DNA of 64,000 bases, from contig CAWIMS010000005.1 in the NCBI GenBank assembly GCA_963837285.1, positions 1,798,001 to 1,862,000 of the forward strand. The letters are read 5' to 3'. A model generated the notes under the pieces. That model saw nothing but the letters and a program-made list of their open reading frames with translations, had not been told where the DNA came from and searched no databases. Shown one piece after another: positions 1 through 8,335 of the stretch. Position numbers and translations under genes: made by a program. Each line of letters opens with the position of its first letter. Within the stretch, counting starts at the first letter, position 1. The DNA is from Planosporangium sp963837285. GTDB taxonomy: Bacteria; Actinomycetota; Actinomycetes; Mycobacteriales; Micromonosporaceae.

Positions 1-2208
1 CGGGAACATCCGTTGCAGCACCTGCTCGGACTGGTCTCCCGGATCGAGCGGGTCCGGCGGTTGCCACTTTCCCGGCTGTCCCCCGAAGCGGTGCGTCAGC
101 TGAGCGCCGCGACCAGGCTCGACTCGCACGACGTGTACGAGGTGACCTCCGGCAACCCGTTCTTCGTCACCGAGGTGCTCGCCGCCGGTGACGTCTGCCA
201 GGCCCCACCGACCATTGTGGACGCTGTGTTGGCCCGGACCCGGACCCTCGACGTAGCGACGCAGGAGGCCTTGGAACAGCTCGCCGTCATACCGTCCACG
301 TTGGACCGTTGGTTGGTCGACCGGCTCATCCCCGGCGGCCTCGCAGCGCTCGCCACGGCCGAGCGGCACGGCCTCGTCGCCGTCACGCCGACCCGGGTCG
401 CCTTCCGGCACGAGCTGATCCGGCGGGCGATCGCGGACTCGCTGCCGGCGGCCCGCCGGATCGACCTGAACGAGCGGGTGCTCGCCGCACTGCTGGAGCA
501 GGACGATGCCGTGTCTTCCGGGCGCCCGGACCTCTGGTCGGCGCAACCCGGAGGCGTCGAGCTGGCCGCGATCGTGCACCACGCCGCCGAGGCCGGGGAT
601 GCGGCGGCGGTGGCCCGGTTCGCGCCCCGTGCCGCGGACGAGGCGATCCGCGCCTGCTCACACCGGGAGGCGGCCGCGCACCTGCGGCTGGCCCTGGAGC
701 AGCGGTCCGCGTACTCCCCCGCCGAACGGGCCGACCTGCTCGACCGGTACGCGGTCGAGTGCTACATCAACGGCGAGGACCGGCCGTCGCTGGCCGCCCA
801 GCGCGCGGCGGTCGAGTTGCGCCGGGCGCTCGGTGAGCCGGGTGCGCTCAGTGCCAGCCTGCGGTGGTTGTCCCGGTTGGAGTGGTGGAGCGGCAACCGG
901 CCGGCTGCCGTGGACGCCGCGCGGAAGGCGTCGGCGGTCCTCGACGGCTGTGGAGCTTCCGAGGACGACGGCGGTCGGCTCGCCCGGCTGTGCGCCATGG
1001 CGTACAGCGCGCAGTCGCAGCTGTACGCGCTGGCCGGCCGCAGTCCCGAGGCGATCGAGGTGGGCGAGCGGGCGATCCGGTTGGCCCGCGAGACCGGGGA
1101 CGCCGGGATCCTGTCGCACGCCCTCAACAACGTGGGCATGGCCAGGTGGAACCAGCAGGACCCGCGGGGCCGGGCCGCGCTCGAGGAGAGCCTGCGGATC
1201 GCGCTGGCGGCAGGCGAGACCGAGCACGCGTGCCGGGCCTACGTCAACATCATCTGGAACCTGCTCGAGGAAGCCAGATTCGCCGAGGCGGAACGGTACC
1301 TCACCGCCGGCATGGACCTGGCCGACCGGGCCGAGCACCAGATGTTCCTCTCGTACATGTACATGGAGCTGAGCAGCCTGAAGCTCGCCACCGGCCAGTG
1401 GGACGACGCGGTACGCGCGGCCGAGTGCGCCGTCGAAGCGCAGCCGCCGATGCGCAGCCTGGCGCTGGTCACGTTGGGTCGGGTGCGGGTGCGCCGGGGC
1501 CAGCCGGGCGGCGTCGAGCTGTTGACCGGGGCCTGGAAGCTGGCCGAGCATCTCCAGGAGCCGATGCGTGCCGGGCCGGCGGCCGCTGCCCGGGCCGAGG
1601 CGGTGTGGCTGGGCGCCGACGATCCGGGTGCCGTCGAGGCGCTGGAGAAGGCGTACGCCCAGGCGTGCGAGCTCGGCATGACCTCGCTCCGGGCCGAGCT
1701 GGGGTACTGGATGGCCCGGCTGGGCCGGCCGGTCGTGCCGGACCCGACGAACCACCCGTACGCGCTGTACGCGATGGGTCGGTGGCGCGACGCCGCGGCG
1801 GCCTGGCGGGCGGCGGGCAGCCCGTACGAGTACGCGGCGGCACTGGCCGGCAGCACCGACCCGGACGACCTGCTGGCCGCGCTAACGGAGCTGGACGCGC
1901 TGGGCGCCGAGCCGCTGGCCCGCCGGGTGCGCGCCAGGCTGCGGGCGGCCGGGGTGAGCCACATCCCGCGCGGGCCGATCGACGGCACCCGGCAGAACCC
2001 GGCGGGCCTGACCGGCCGGCAGCTGGAGGTGCTGCGGCTGCTCGAACAGAGCCTGACCAACGCGGAGATCGCGGAGCACCTGGTGCTGTCCGTGCGCACC
2101 GTCGACAACCACGTGGCCGCGGTGCTCGCCAAGCTCGGTGCCCGCAGCCGGCGCGAGGCGGCCACCCGTGCCGCCGAGCTGGGCGTGAGCCGGGCGGGAA
2201 ATAGGTAG
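1..2208 (+). CDS. LAL-type LuxR-family transcriptional regulator, 5' truncated
   Basis: The reading frame is open from base 1, so the gene begins outside the window; the TTG at 13 is not a convincing start. What is visible is the back of a signal-transducing ATPase domain, a long helical, Ala/Leu-rich TPR-like middle (about residues 200-600), and a C-terminal LuxR helix-turn-helix beginning at 'LTGRQLEVLRLLEQSLTNAE' and continuing through 'VRTVDNHVAAVLAKLGARSR'. That order is the architecture of large ATP-binding LuxR (LAL) regulators. These are often pathway activators in actinomycete clusters, but this one sits at the edge and is separated from the core genes, so its link to the cluster is a guess. 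The family call is secure; the N-terminal NTPase motifs cannot be checked. Confidence 0.9.
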   Translation, partial: REHPLQHLLGLVSRIERVRRLPLSRLSPEAVRQLSAATRLDSHDVYEVTSGNPFFVTEVLAAGDVCQAPPTIVDAVLARTRTLDVATQEALEQLAVIPSTLDRWLVDRLIPGGLAALATAERHGLVAVTPTRVAFRHELIRRAIADSLPAARRIDLNERVLAALLEQDDAVSSGRPDLWSAQPGGVELAAIVHHAAEAGDAAAVARFAPRAADEAIRACSHREAAAHLRLALEQRSAYSPAERADLLDRYAVECYINGEDRPSLAAQRAAVELRRALGEPGALSASLRWLSRLEWWSGNRPAAVDAARKASAVLDGCGASEDDGGRLARLCAMAYSAQSQLYALAGRSPEAIEVGERAIRLARETGDAGILSHALNNVGMARWNQQDPRGRAALEESLRIALAAGETEHACRAYVNIIWNLLEEARFAEAERYLTAGMDLADRAEHQMFLSYMYMELSSLKLATGQWDDAVRAAECAVEAQPPMRSLALVTLGRVRVRRGQPGGVELLTGAWKLAEHLQEPMRAGPAAAARAEAVWLGADDPGAVEALEKAYAQACELGMTSLRAELGYWMARLGRPVVPDPTNHPYALYAMGRWRDAAAAWRAAGSPYEYAAALAGSTDPDDLLAALTELDALGAEPLARRVRARLRAAGVSHIPRGPIDGTRQNPAGLTGRQLEVLRLLEQSLTNAEIAEHLVLSVRTVDNHVAAVLAKLGARSRREAATRAAELGVSRAGNR

Positions 2209-2305
2209 CCGCCGCACCGGTCTGGGTACCGCTCACCGATTCGGGTTGCCCTCCCCTACCACTAGACCTTGACGGGTAGGAAAACACGAGGAGGAGCAAC
2301 CAGCC

Positions 2306-2704
2306 ATGTCAGAGTTTCCCGCACTCGGCCACGTCGCGATCACCGTTTCCGACCTGTCCGTCAGCGTGCCCTGGTACACCCGCCTGATCGGCGCCGAACC
2401 GGTGCTCGACGAGGACACCGGCCCGTTCCGGCATGTCGTGTACGCGATCGGCGGCACCCTGCTCGGCCTGCACGCCTTCCCGGGCGGGATCGGGGACAGC
2501 GGGCCGTTCCAGCCCACCCGGCTCGGTCTCGACCACGTGTCGTTCGGTGTCGCGGAACGCAGTGAACTGGAGAAGTGGCAGCGCCACCTGGACGAGCTCG
2601 GCATCGAGCACGGCGGCATCATCGACGCAAACTACGGATCCGGCCTGTCCTACAAGGACCCGGACCAGATCGCACTGGAATTCTTCGCCCCGCCCGCCGC
2701 CTAG
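2306..2704 (+). CDS. VOC / glyoxalase-like small protein
   Basis: A 132-residue single-domain protein with the beta-alpha-beta-beta-beta repeat feel of the vicinal oxygen chelate superfamily: N-terminal 'LGHVAITVSDLSVSVPWY', a second half beginning 'LGLDHVSFGV', and a C-terminal 'YKDPDQIALEFFA' that ends like many glyoxalase/bleomycin-resistance proteins. Metal-ligand candidates are the His in each half and the last Glu. The start is fixed by a strong ribosome site (GAGGAGGAGC) eight or so bases before ATG. It lies 97 bp after the LuxR gene and runs convergently toward the O-methyltransferase. Substrate unknown; a resistance or isomerase role are both possible. Confidence 0.85.
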   Translation: MSEFPALGHVAITVSDLSVSVPWYTRLIGAEPVLDEDTGPFRHVVYAIGGTLLGLHAFPGGIGDSGPFQPTRLGLDHVSFGVAERSELEKWQRHLDELGIEHGGIIDANYGSGLSYKDPDQIALEFFAPPAA

Positions 2705-2750
2705 GGTCCCCGCCCGGGGTCCCCGCCCGGGGACCCCGCCCGGGGACCCC
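2705..2750. terminator. GC-rich bidirectional hairpin between convergent genes
   Basis: Directly after the VOC stop codon the sequence is a near-palindrome built from GGGTCCCCG/CGGGGACCC units: two 'ggtccccg' blocks are followed by two 'cggggacc' blocks. It can form one long stem or two short ones. It lies between genes that converge on it, so a shared factor-independent terminator is the simplest reading, although there is no U tract. Confidence 0.6.
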
Positions 2751-2766
2751 GCGCGGGCGGCCGCGG

Positions 2767-3801
2767 TCAGGCGCGGACGGCCTCGATCAGCGGGAACATC
2801 GGCGTCGGAAGTACCCGGTTGATGCGCAACCCGGCACCGTCGAACAGCATGTTGAGCTCCTCCTCGGAGCGAGCGCAGCCGCCGCCCATCGCGAGCAGGA
2901 TCAGGTCGTAGGTCTTGCCGACCTCGTCACTGTCGCCGGGATACGCGACCGGTTCGTGTATCAGCAATCTGCTGTCGTCGCGCATCGCCTTGCGCACCTG
3001 GCTGAGCACCTCGTGTGCCCGCTCATCCATCCAGGACCATAGAAAGCGCTTCATCAGGTAGGCGTCGGCGCCGGGCGGCACCCCGTCGAAGACGCTGCCG
3101 CCCACGACCTTGCAACGATCGGTCAACCCGGCTTCCCGCAGGATCTCCGGCGCGTGGGCCACCACGTGCGGTTGGTCGAACAACGTGCCCTGCAGGTGGG
3201 GGAACCGGGCCAGCAGGCCGGCCAGGAACTGTCCGTTGCCACCACCGATGTCGACCACTGTCGTGAACTTCGTCCACGAGTCGTAGGCGGACAACAGGGT
3301 ACGCACTTCCATCCGGGTACCGGCGGCCTGGGAACCGTCGAACCGCTTGCTGTCCTCGGGATGTTCCGCCATGTACTCCCAGTAGCCCATCCCGTGGACA
3401 TGCTCGAACGACGAGCGCCCGGTGCGCAGGGTGTAGTCGAACTGCGCCCAGGCATGCAGGTCACCGACCAGGAACGGGTAGGCATCCCGCATCGAGACGG
3501 GATGATCGCTGCGCAGCGGCTCGGCCAGCGGAGTCAAGCCGAAGACGCTCGGATCGGATTCGGTGAAGATGCCCTTGCCGGCACACGCGCGAAGGACGCG
3601 TTGCAGTGCCACCGGATCCGCGTTGCAGCGCTTGGCGAGGTCGGTGACCGGCAGCGGCCCATCGACGAGGTGATCGGCTACGCCGAGCGTGCACACAGCA
3701 CGTATTGCGAAAGGGAGAACGTAGTCAGCTAGGTCAGCCAGTTGCCGCACAGACGCGATGTCTAGGCGGGGACGGCTGGTCGTGCGGACATCGTTAGGCA
3801 T
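2767..3801 (-). CDS. SAM-dependent O-methyltransferase (Methyltransf_2 type)
   Basis: A 344-residue protein with an N-terminal winged-helix dimerisation domain ('LADLADYVLPFAIRAVCTLG', then 'LAKRCNADPVALQRVLRACA') and a C-terminal Rossmann methyltransferase with SAM motif 'VVDIGGGNGQFLAGLL'. This matches the DnrK/TcmN/acetylserotonin O-methyltransferase family, which methylates phenolic or enolic hydroxyls of small aromatics. The ATG at 3801 was chosen over an upstream in-frame codon because it is preceded by AAGGAGA at good spacing. A StrR-like operator candidate lies about 150 bp upstream, between this gene and the divergent TPR/P450 operon. Substrate is unknown; the quinoline or another aryl unit of the cluster is the obvious candidate. 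Confidence 0.88.
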   Translation of the reverse strand: MPNDVRTTSRPRLDIASVRQLADLADYVLPFAIRAVCTLGVADHLVDGPLPVTDLAKRCNADPVALQRVLRACAGKGIFTESDPSVFGLTPLAEPLRSDHPVSMRDAYPFLVGDLHAWAQFDYTLRTGRSSFEHVHGMGYWEYMAEHPEDSKRFDGSQAAGTRMEVRTLLSAYDSWTKFTTVVDIGGGNGQFLAGLLARFPHLQGTLFDQPHVVAHAPEILREAGLTDRCKVVGGSVFDGVPPGADAYLMKRFLWSWMDERAHEVLSQVRKAMRDDSRLLIHEPVAYPGDSDEVGKTYDLILLAMGGGCARSEEELNMLFDGAGLRINRVLPTPMFPLIEAVRA

Positions 3802-3951
3802 CCCGTTCTCCTTCTCTGCGGATACAGAAGATCCTGATATCAGGGATTCCCGACGTGTCGCAACCTGCGCGTGCGACCACACGTGATCGTTTCAGCGTCG
3901 GCTCTGGGCTGTGCGCTGGGGCTCCGGGTGGTCGGCGCGGTCGCGGCGACT

Positions 3952-3980
3952 GGCCAACTGTGGCGAACCCGCAGTCGACC
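3952..3980. promoter_or_regulatory. StrR/NovG-like operator candidate A
   Basis: The sequence is ggccaactg, then 11 bases, then cagtcgacc. It is an imperfect inverted repeat with the same arm length and spacing as the StrR/NovG consensus GTTCRACTG-N11-CRGTYGAAC, which I recall from the literature; 15 of 18 arm positions agree. It sits between the divergent O-methyltransferase and the TolB-TPR/P450/P450 operon, and a gene for a StrR-like regulator is present at 35.9 kb. Confidence 0.55.
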
Positions 3981-4190
3981 CCCTGCCCCAGCGCGCGGTG
4001 AATCGTGCGCGGAGCGTGCATTTTGGCAGTAGCCGGCCCGTGGACATAGGCGACCGCGAAGCGGCTGTCTTGGAGCAGCGAACCGTAGTTGAAATGGTCG
4101 CCGACGGCAATACCGGTGTGGCCGGCCTCGCGTCCTGTCGACCACGGGTGTCCTCAATGTACCGTCTCGGCGATCGACCCCGAGGCTCGC

Positions 4191-4220
4191 GCGATCGAAG
4201 AGAACGCGATCGAAGAGAAT
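4191..4220. repeat. 15-bp tandem repeat in divergent intergenic region
   Basis: Two adjacent copies of gcgatcgaagagaa(c/t) lie in the 652-bp gene-free stretch (3802-4453) between the O-methyltransferase and the TPR gene. The rest of that stretch holds operator candidate A and otherwise nothing I can name; open frames through it lack plausible starts. The repeat could be a second regulator site or leader structure. Confidence 0.4.
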
Positions 4221-4453
4221 CCCCCGGGGCCACCCTTTCCGCACACAACATTCGCCTCACCGCGTGCGCGTTCCACCGCTGTTGCGCTCGGCGGAGGGCT
4301 GCGATAACCATGAACGACCTGTCGGGGCGCCCGCACGTCGGCGCCGCGACGCATTGCGCACTGCGAAAAGAGGGACAACCAGTCCGGTCCGCCATCCTGT
4401 CCGAACACGAGAAGCGGAAGAGCTTTCCCCTGACGACTCCTGAGGATGAGGTC

Positions 4454-5767
4454 ATGACCAAAGTACGGTGGGACGTCCGCCCATACCTTCGCGGCCTCGT
4501 AATCGACGCCCTGGGGATCAGCAAGCCGCCGAAGAACCCGGCGCCCCCGGACAAAGGCCCGTCCATCGTGGTCCTGCCGTTCGAGAGCAAGAACGCCGAC
4601 GACGAGTACCTCACCGACGGCGTGACTCAGGAACTGACGAACAACCTCGCCCGAAGCAGCCGGGCCGTGTTCGTCATCTCCGCCGACACCGCGTTCTCCT
4701 ACAAGGGCACCAGCCCCGACCCCACCCGGGTCGGCACCGAGCTGGGTATCCGGTACATCCTGCGCGGCTCGGTGGAGCGCACCGAGAACCGGGTCGGGAT
4801 CAGCGCGGAGCTCATCGAGGCCCGTCCTGGCACCACGCTCTGGTCGGAGTCGTTCGAGTCCGAGCTCACGGACATGCACGCGGTCCAGGTCGAGATCGTC
4901 GAGAAGATTCTCGGGGCTGTCGGCTTCCAGCTCGAGTCGGCCGAGCTCGACCGGCTCACCAAGCCGCCGACGAGCATCCGCTCCGTCGAGGCGCTGTGGC
5001 GGGGTTACTACCATATGCGCCAGCTGCACCACAAGAACCTCTTGGAGGCGCGCGCCCTCTTCCAGAGCGCCATCGACGAGGACCCCGGGGTTGGGAACGC
5101 CTACGGCCTTCTCGCGGGTACCTTCACCCAGGAGCACACCCAGGGCTGGAGCCTCGACCACGGTCACCTCGACCACGCGTGGAAGCTCGCCTCCCAGGGC
5201 GTCGAGGTCGACCCGGACTCCGGGGCGTGCCACGGAATCCTCGGCGTCGTCCAGATCTCGAGGGGCAACTGGCGCGAGGCGGTCAAGCACGAGGACCGCT
5301 CCATCGCCGCCGACCCGTGCATCACCTGGCCGCACGCGATGCGTGGCGTCGCGCTCGCCATGGGACACCAGCGCCTCGAGGCGAGCCGCTCCATCCGCCG
5401 GGCGCTGCGCCTCGACCCCTTCCCGCCGCACGGGCTGCTCATGGCGCTCGCGTACATCAACATGGGCGCCGGCCGGAAGACCGAGGCGATCGAGTTGCTG
5501 GAGAAGGTCCGGCGGGAAAACGAGGACAACATCCTCGTCCGGGTGGGGCTCACCGCCTTCCACCAGCGCGAGGGGGACAAGAAGTACGCCCACGAGCTGA
5601 CCCAGCAGATCCTCCGCATCAACCCGGCCATCACCGCCGAGATCGCGAAGGGACTCATCCCCTCGCTCGAACAGATCCATCCGAAGAGCGAGGTCCTGCG
5701 CTACGCCGACGACCTCGCGGCGGCAGGCCTGCCGCGCGACTCCGAGAAGGCAGGGAACCTGCGATGA
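4454..5767 (+). CDS. TolB-like/TPR protein coupled to a P450
   Basis: A 437-residue protein. Residues about 37-170 form a TolB-like N-terminal domain ('SIVVLPFESKNADDEYLTDG', then 'LGIRYILRGSVERTENRVGI'). The rest is TPR-like helices with repeated 'A..LF..A...DP' patterns. This two-part unit is usually found behind an adenylate/guanylate cyclase catalytic domain, mostly in proteobacteria; here no cyclase domain or DNA-binding domain precedes it. I start at ATG 4454 (GAGGATGAG upstream); in-frame ATG codons further up would add low-complexity sequence. Its TGA overlaps the ATG of the next P450 (ATGA), so it is translationally coupled. No transmembrane segment is evident. Likely a protein-protein scaffold; its partner could be the P450s. 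Confidence 0.75.
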   Translation: MTKVRWDVRPYLRGLVIDALGISKPPKNPAPPDKGPSIVVLPFESKNADDEYLTDGVTQELTNNLARSSRAVFVISADTAFSYKGTSPDPTRVGTELGIRYILRGSVERTENRVGISAELIEARPGTTLWSESFESELTDMHAVQVEIVEKILGAVGFQLESAELDRLTKPPTSIRSVEALWRGYYHMRQLHHKNLLEARALFQSAIDEDPGVGNAYGLLAGTFTQEHTQGWSLDHGHLDHAWKLASQGVEVDPDSGACHGILGVVQISRGNWREAVKHEDRSIAADPCITWPHAMRGVALAMGHQRLEASRSIRRALRLDPFPPHGLLMALAYINMGAGRKTEAIELLEKVRRENEDNILVRVGLTAFHQREGDKKYAHELTQQILRINPAITAEIAKGLIPSLEQIHPKSEVLRYADDLAAAGLPRDSEKAGNLR

Positions 5768-6948
5768 CCGTTGTCTACAACCCGTTCGACCCCGCGTTCG
5801 TCGCCAACCCCTACCCGTTCTTCAAGGAGTTACGGGAGGAGGCTCCGTGCTACGAGATCATTCCTCCCGACGGGCCGTACCTGCTCACGAAGTACGACGA
5901 CCTCAACGCCATCCTCCACGACCGGGCCCGGTACAGCGTCGACCACCGCAACCTCAAGGTAGGCCCGGAGCAGGACCTCTCGTACAATGACATCTCGGTC
6001 ATTCTGTTCCGGGACCCCCCGCAGCACACGAAGTGGCGCCAGCAACTGTCCAAGGGACTCACCCCGGCGCACATCGAGGCCTACCGTCCCCGGCTCGCCC
6101 AGCTCATCGACGAGCACCTCGACATGCTCGAGGAGAAGGGCGAGGCGGACTTCCTCGGCGACGTCGCGATCCCGATCCCGTTCCAGGCCATCTCCGAGCT
6201 CCTCGGGATGCCGGCGGAAGACCAGGCCCAGATCCACGCCTGGACCTCGGACATCGTCAACCTCACCGAGCCGATCGCGAGCCCGGAGGTCACCCAGGCG
6301 ATCGTCCGTTCCAGGGACGAGATGCGGGACTACCTGCGGGACCTGTGCGCCCACAAGCGGGCCCACCCGGGTGACGACGTCATGACCCGGCTGCTCGCCG
6401 TCACCGACGGTGCCTTCACCGAGGACGAGCTCGTCAACCACGTCATGCTGCTCCACGTCTCCGCTCCGGAGCCGACCGCGAGCCTCCTCGCGTTCGGGGT
6501 GCTGGAGCTTACGCGCCACCCCGACCAGGCCGCCGATCTGCGCGGCGACCCGTCCCTGGACAACAACGCCGTTGAGGAAATACTGCGGTACGAGGCTCCG
6601 CTCCAGATCACCGGGCGCTACCCCCTCGAGGACGTCGAGTTCCACGGCCGGACCGTCAGGGCCGGCACCGCCATCGTCATGTCGATCGCGTCGGCGAACC
6701 ACGATCCTGACAAGTGGGGGCCGACCGCCGACGACCTCGACCTGCGCCGGGAGCGCGCCAACGAGCACCTCTCCTTCGCGCGTGGCATCCACACCTGTTT
6801 CGGCGCCGCGCTCGCGCGCATGCACGGACAGCTGACCTTCGGCCGGATGGTCCGCCGCTTCCCAGGGCTCACGCTCGTCGAGGAGCCGACCTGGAGCGCC
6901 CTGCTGAACCGCCGCGGCCCGACGCGGTTGCAGGTCTCGGTCAGCTGA
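5764..6948 (+). CDS. Cytochrome P450 with altered oxygen-activation motif (P450 A)
   Basis: A 394-residue soluble class I bacterial P450. The K-helix ExxR is in 'EEILRYEAP' and the haem-Cys loop is 'FARGIHTCFGAALARM'. The I-helix, normally A-G-x-(D/E)-T-T, reads S-A-P-E-P-T here: the acidic residue is kept but the conserved Thr position is Pro, with a Thr one place later. The gene starts inside the stop of the TolB-TPR gene and is followed after 123 bp by a second P450. Ferredoxin and reductase are not encoded nearby. The substrate is not predictable; a substrate-assisted or non-hydroxylating reaction is possible given the I-helix. Confidence 0.92.
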   Translation: MTVVYNPFDPAFVANPYPFFKELREEAPCYEIIPPDGPYLLTKYDDLNAILHDRARYSVDHRNLKVGPEQDLSYNDISVILFRDPPQHTKWRQQLSKGLTPAHIEAYRPRLAQLIDEHLDMLEEKGEADFLGDVAIPIPFQAISELLGMPAEDQAQIHAWTSDIVNLTEPIASPEVTQAIVRSRDEMRDYLRDLCAHKRAHPGDDVMTRLLAVTDGAFTEDELVNHVMLLHVSAPEPTASLLAFGVLELTRHPDQAADLRGDPSLDNNAVEEILRYEAPLQITGRYPLEDVEFHGRTVRAGTAIVMSIASANHDPDKWGPTADDLDLRRERANEHLSFARGIHTCFGAALARMHGQLTFGRMVRRFPGLTLVEEPTWSALLNRRGPTRLQVSVS

Positions 6949-7071
6949 TCCACCGGGCCAGGCCGGGTCCGCACGGTCGGACCCGGCTCCGGCCGCATGC
7001 GCCGCAGCGCCATCGCCGACCCAGGACGGCGGACTCGCGCCGCCGCCGAGCACCGAAAGGCAAGCCAACCC

Positions 7072-8232
7072 ATGAGTTCCGTTACGGAATTCGACCCACT
7101 CAGCCCGACCATATTGGAAGACCCCTACCCCCTCTACGCGGAGCTCCAGGAGAAGCATCCCGTCTTCTGGCACGAGAAGATGGGCTCTTGGATCGTCACC
7201 CGCTACGAGGACTGCCGCGACATCCTCATGGATTCCGAGCTGTTCGTCCGCGACCCCCGCCGGGTCGGCGAGCAGTCCTCCGAGGCCGGTGCGAGCATCC
7301 AGTCCATCGACGCGCAGCGGCAGAGCGACCTGAGGCGACTCATCATCGGCTCGATGCACTCGCAGGACCTCGAAGAGATCGGCCGCAACGTCCGGGCGAG
7401 CATCGACCGGATCCTCGAGAGAGTCGCGTCCCGGCCGTCGTTCGACTGGATGTTCGAGGTCGCCGCGCCGCTCGCCGGCACGATCACGGCGGAGTTCCTC
7501 GGTGTACGGGAACCCGACCCGCGGGTCTTCAAGGCGATCGCCGAGGGCATGGCCCGCAATTTCGACGCGGATCTCGGCGGGCACGACGCCGAGGCGGCGG
7601 GCCAGGTCCGGGAGGCCTTCGGGGCCCTCATCGAGGAGTGGATCGGCTCCAAGGACACCCACGGCACGATCCTGACCCTCAAGGACCAGGCCAACGCGCT
7701 GGGCGTCCCCCTGCCGGTCATCAAGAACAGTGTCGGCCTGCTGTTCATCGGCAGCTACGGCACGATCTTCACCTCCTCCGGGACCCTCGCCCTGATGCTC
7801 ATCGAACGACCCGACGTCCTCGAACAGCTCCGCGACCCGGGCCTGCTGGCCACCGGGGTCGACGAATTCCTGCGGTTCGACGGTCCGACGCAGGCCACGA
7901 GCCGGGTCGCCATGCGCGCGACGGAGATCAGAGGGGTCACGATCCAACGGGGCGACCCGGTGTTCATCGTCCTCGCCGCCGCGAACCGCGATCCGGCCCA
8001 GTTCCCGCGGCCGCAAGAGCTCGTGCTCGACCGCACCCCGAACAAGCACTTCGGCTTCGGGTGGGGCCCGCACTCGTGCCTTGGACAACTGTTCGGCCAG
8101 CTCGCTCTCCAGCAGATGGTCCGCGCCCTGCACGACGCCCCGGCACCGCTGCGGATGACCGGCACCCCGGCCCGCCTCCCCACCAGCACAGTGCGCGGCC
8201 TAGCCTCGCTCCCGGTGACCTTCCAGCCCTGA
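7072..8232 (+). CDS. Cytochrome P450 lacking the I-helix acid (P450 B)
   Basis: A 386-residue P450 starting 'MSSVTEFDPLSP'. The ExxR is in 'VDEFLRFDGP' and the haem loop is 'FGFGWGPHSCLGQ'. The I-helix motif reads G-S-Y-G-T where most P450s have A-G-x-E-T, so the acidic residue of the acid-alcohol pair is absent while Thr is kept. The first ATG of the longer open frame (6997) has no Shine-Dalgarno; the ATG at 7072 follows GAAAGG and begins right at the conserved N-terminus. It is only distantly similar to P450 A, so the pair is not a recent duplication. It ends just before a perfect hairpin repeat that probably terminates the operon. Confidence 0.92.
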   Translation: MSSVTEFDPLSPTILEDPYPLYAELQEKHPVFWHEKMGSWIVTRYEDCRDILMDSELFVRDPRRVGEQSSEAGASIQSIDAQRQSDLRRLIIGSMHSQDLEEIGRNVRASIDRILERVASRPSFDWMFEVAAPLAGTITAEFLGVREPDPRVFKAIAEGMARNFDADLGGHDAEAAGQVREAFGALIEEWIGSKDTHGTILTLKDQANALGVPLPVIKNSVGLLFIGSYGTIFTSSGTLALMLIERPDVLEQLRDPGLLATGVDEFLRFDGPTQATSRVAMRATEIRGVTIQRGDPVFIVLAAANRDPAQFPRPQELVLDRTPNKHFGFGWGPHSCLGQLFGQLALQQMVRALHDAPAPLRMTGTPARLPTSTVRGLASLPVTFQP

Positions 8233-8254
8233 GAGGAGGGGCCGCACACCCCGT

Positions 8255-8317
8255 CGATCAAGGAGAAATGTACATGGTTTGAAGATCAAACCATGTACAT
8301 TTCTCCAAGATCGGCGA
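8255..8317. repeat. 63-bp repeat, copy 1, with perfect 19-bp hairpin
   Basis: Arms ggagaaatgtacatggttt (8262-8280) and its exact complement (8288-8306) enclose a 7-base loop; the flanks cgatcaa and aagatcggcga are also shared with copy 2 at 12780-12842 (56 of 63 bases identical, same orientation). Here it lies between convergent genes and can act as a bidirectional terminator. It is far less GC-rich than its surroundings, which suggests a dispersed repeat or small mobile cassette rather than a native terminator. Confidence 0.85.
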
Positions 8318-8335
8318 GGCCCCCCGGGGGGTGGG

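Noticed and set aside
3911..4453. Extended N-terminus of the TolB/TPR gene
   Set aside because: The frame is open but covers the divergent promoter region with an operator-like site and tandem repeat; the sequence is low in recognisable protein character.
8255..8317. Short peptides ending DLGEMYMV encoded by the 63-bp repeat
   Set aside because: The same repeat gives similar artefacts at both copies; the hairpin structure explains the sequence better than coding.
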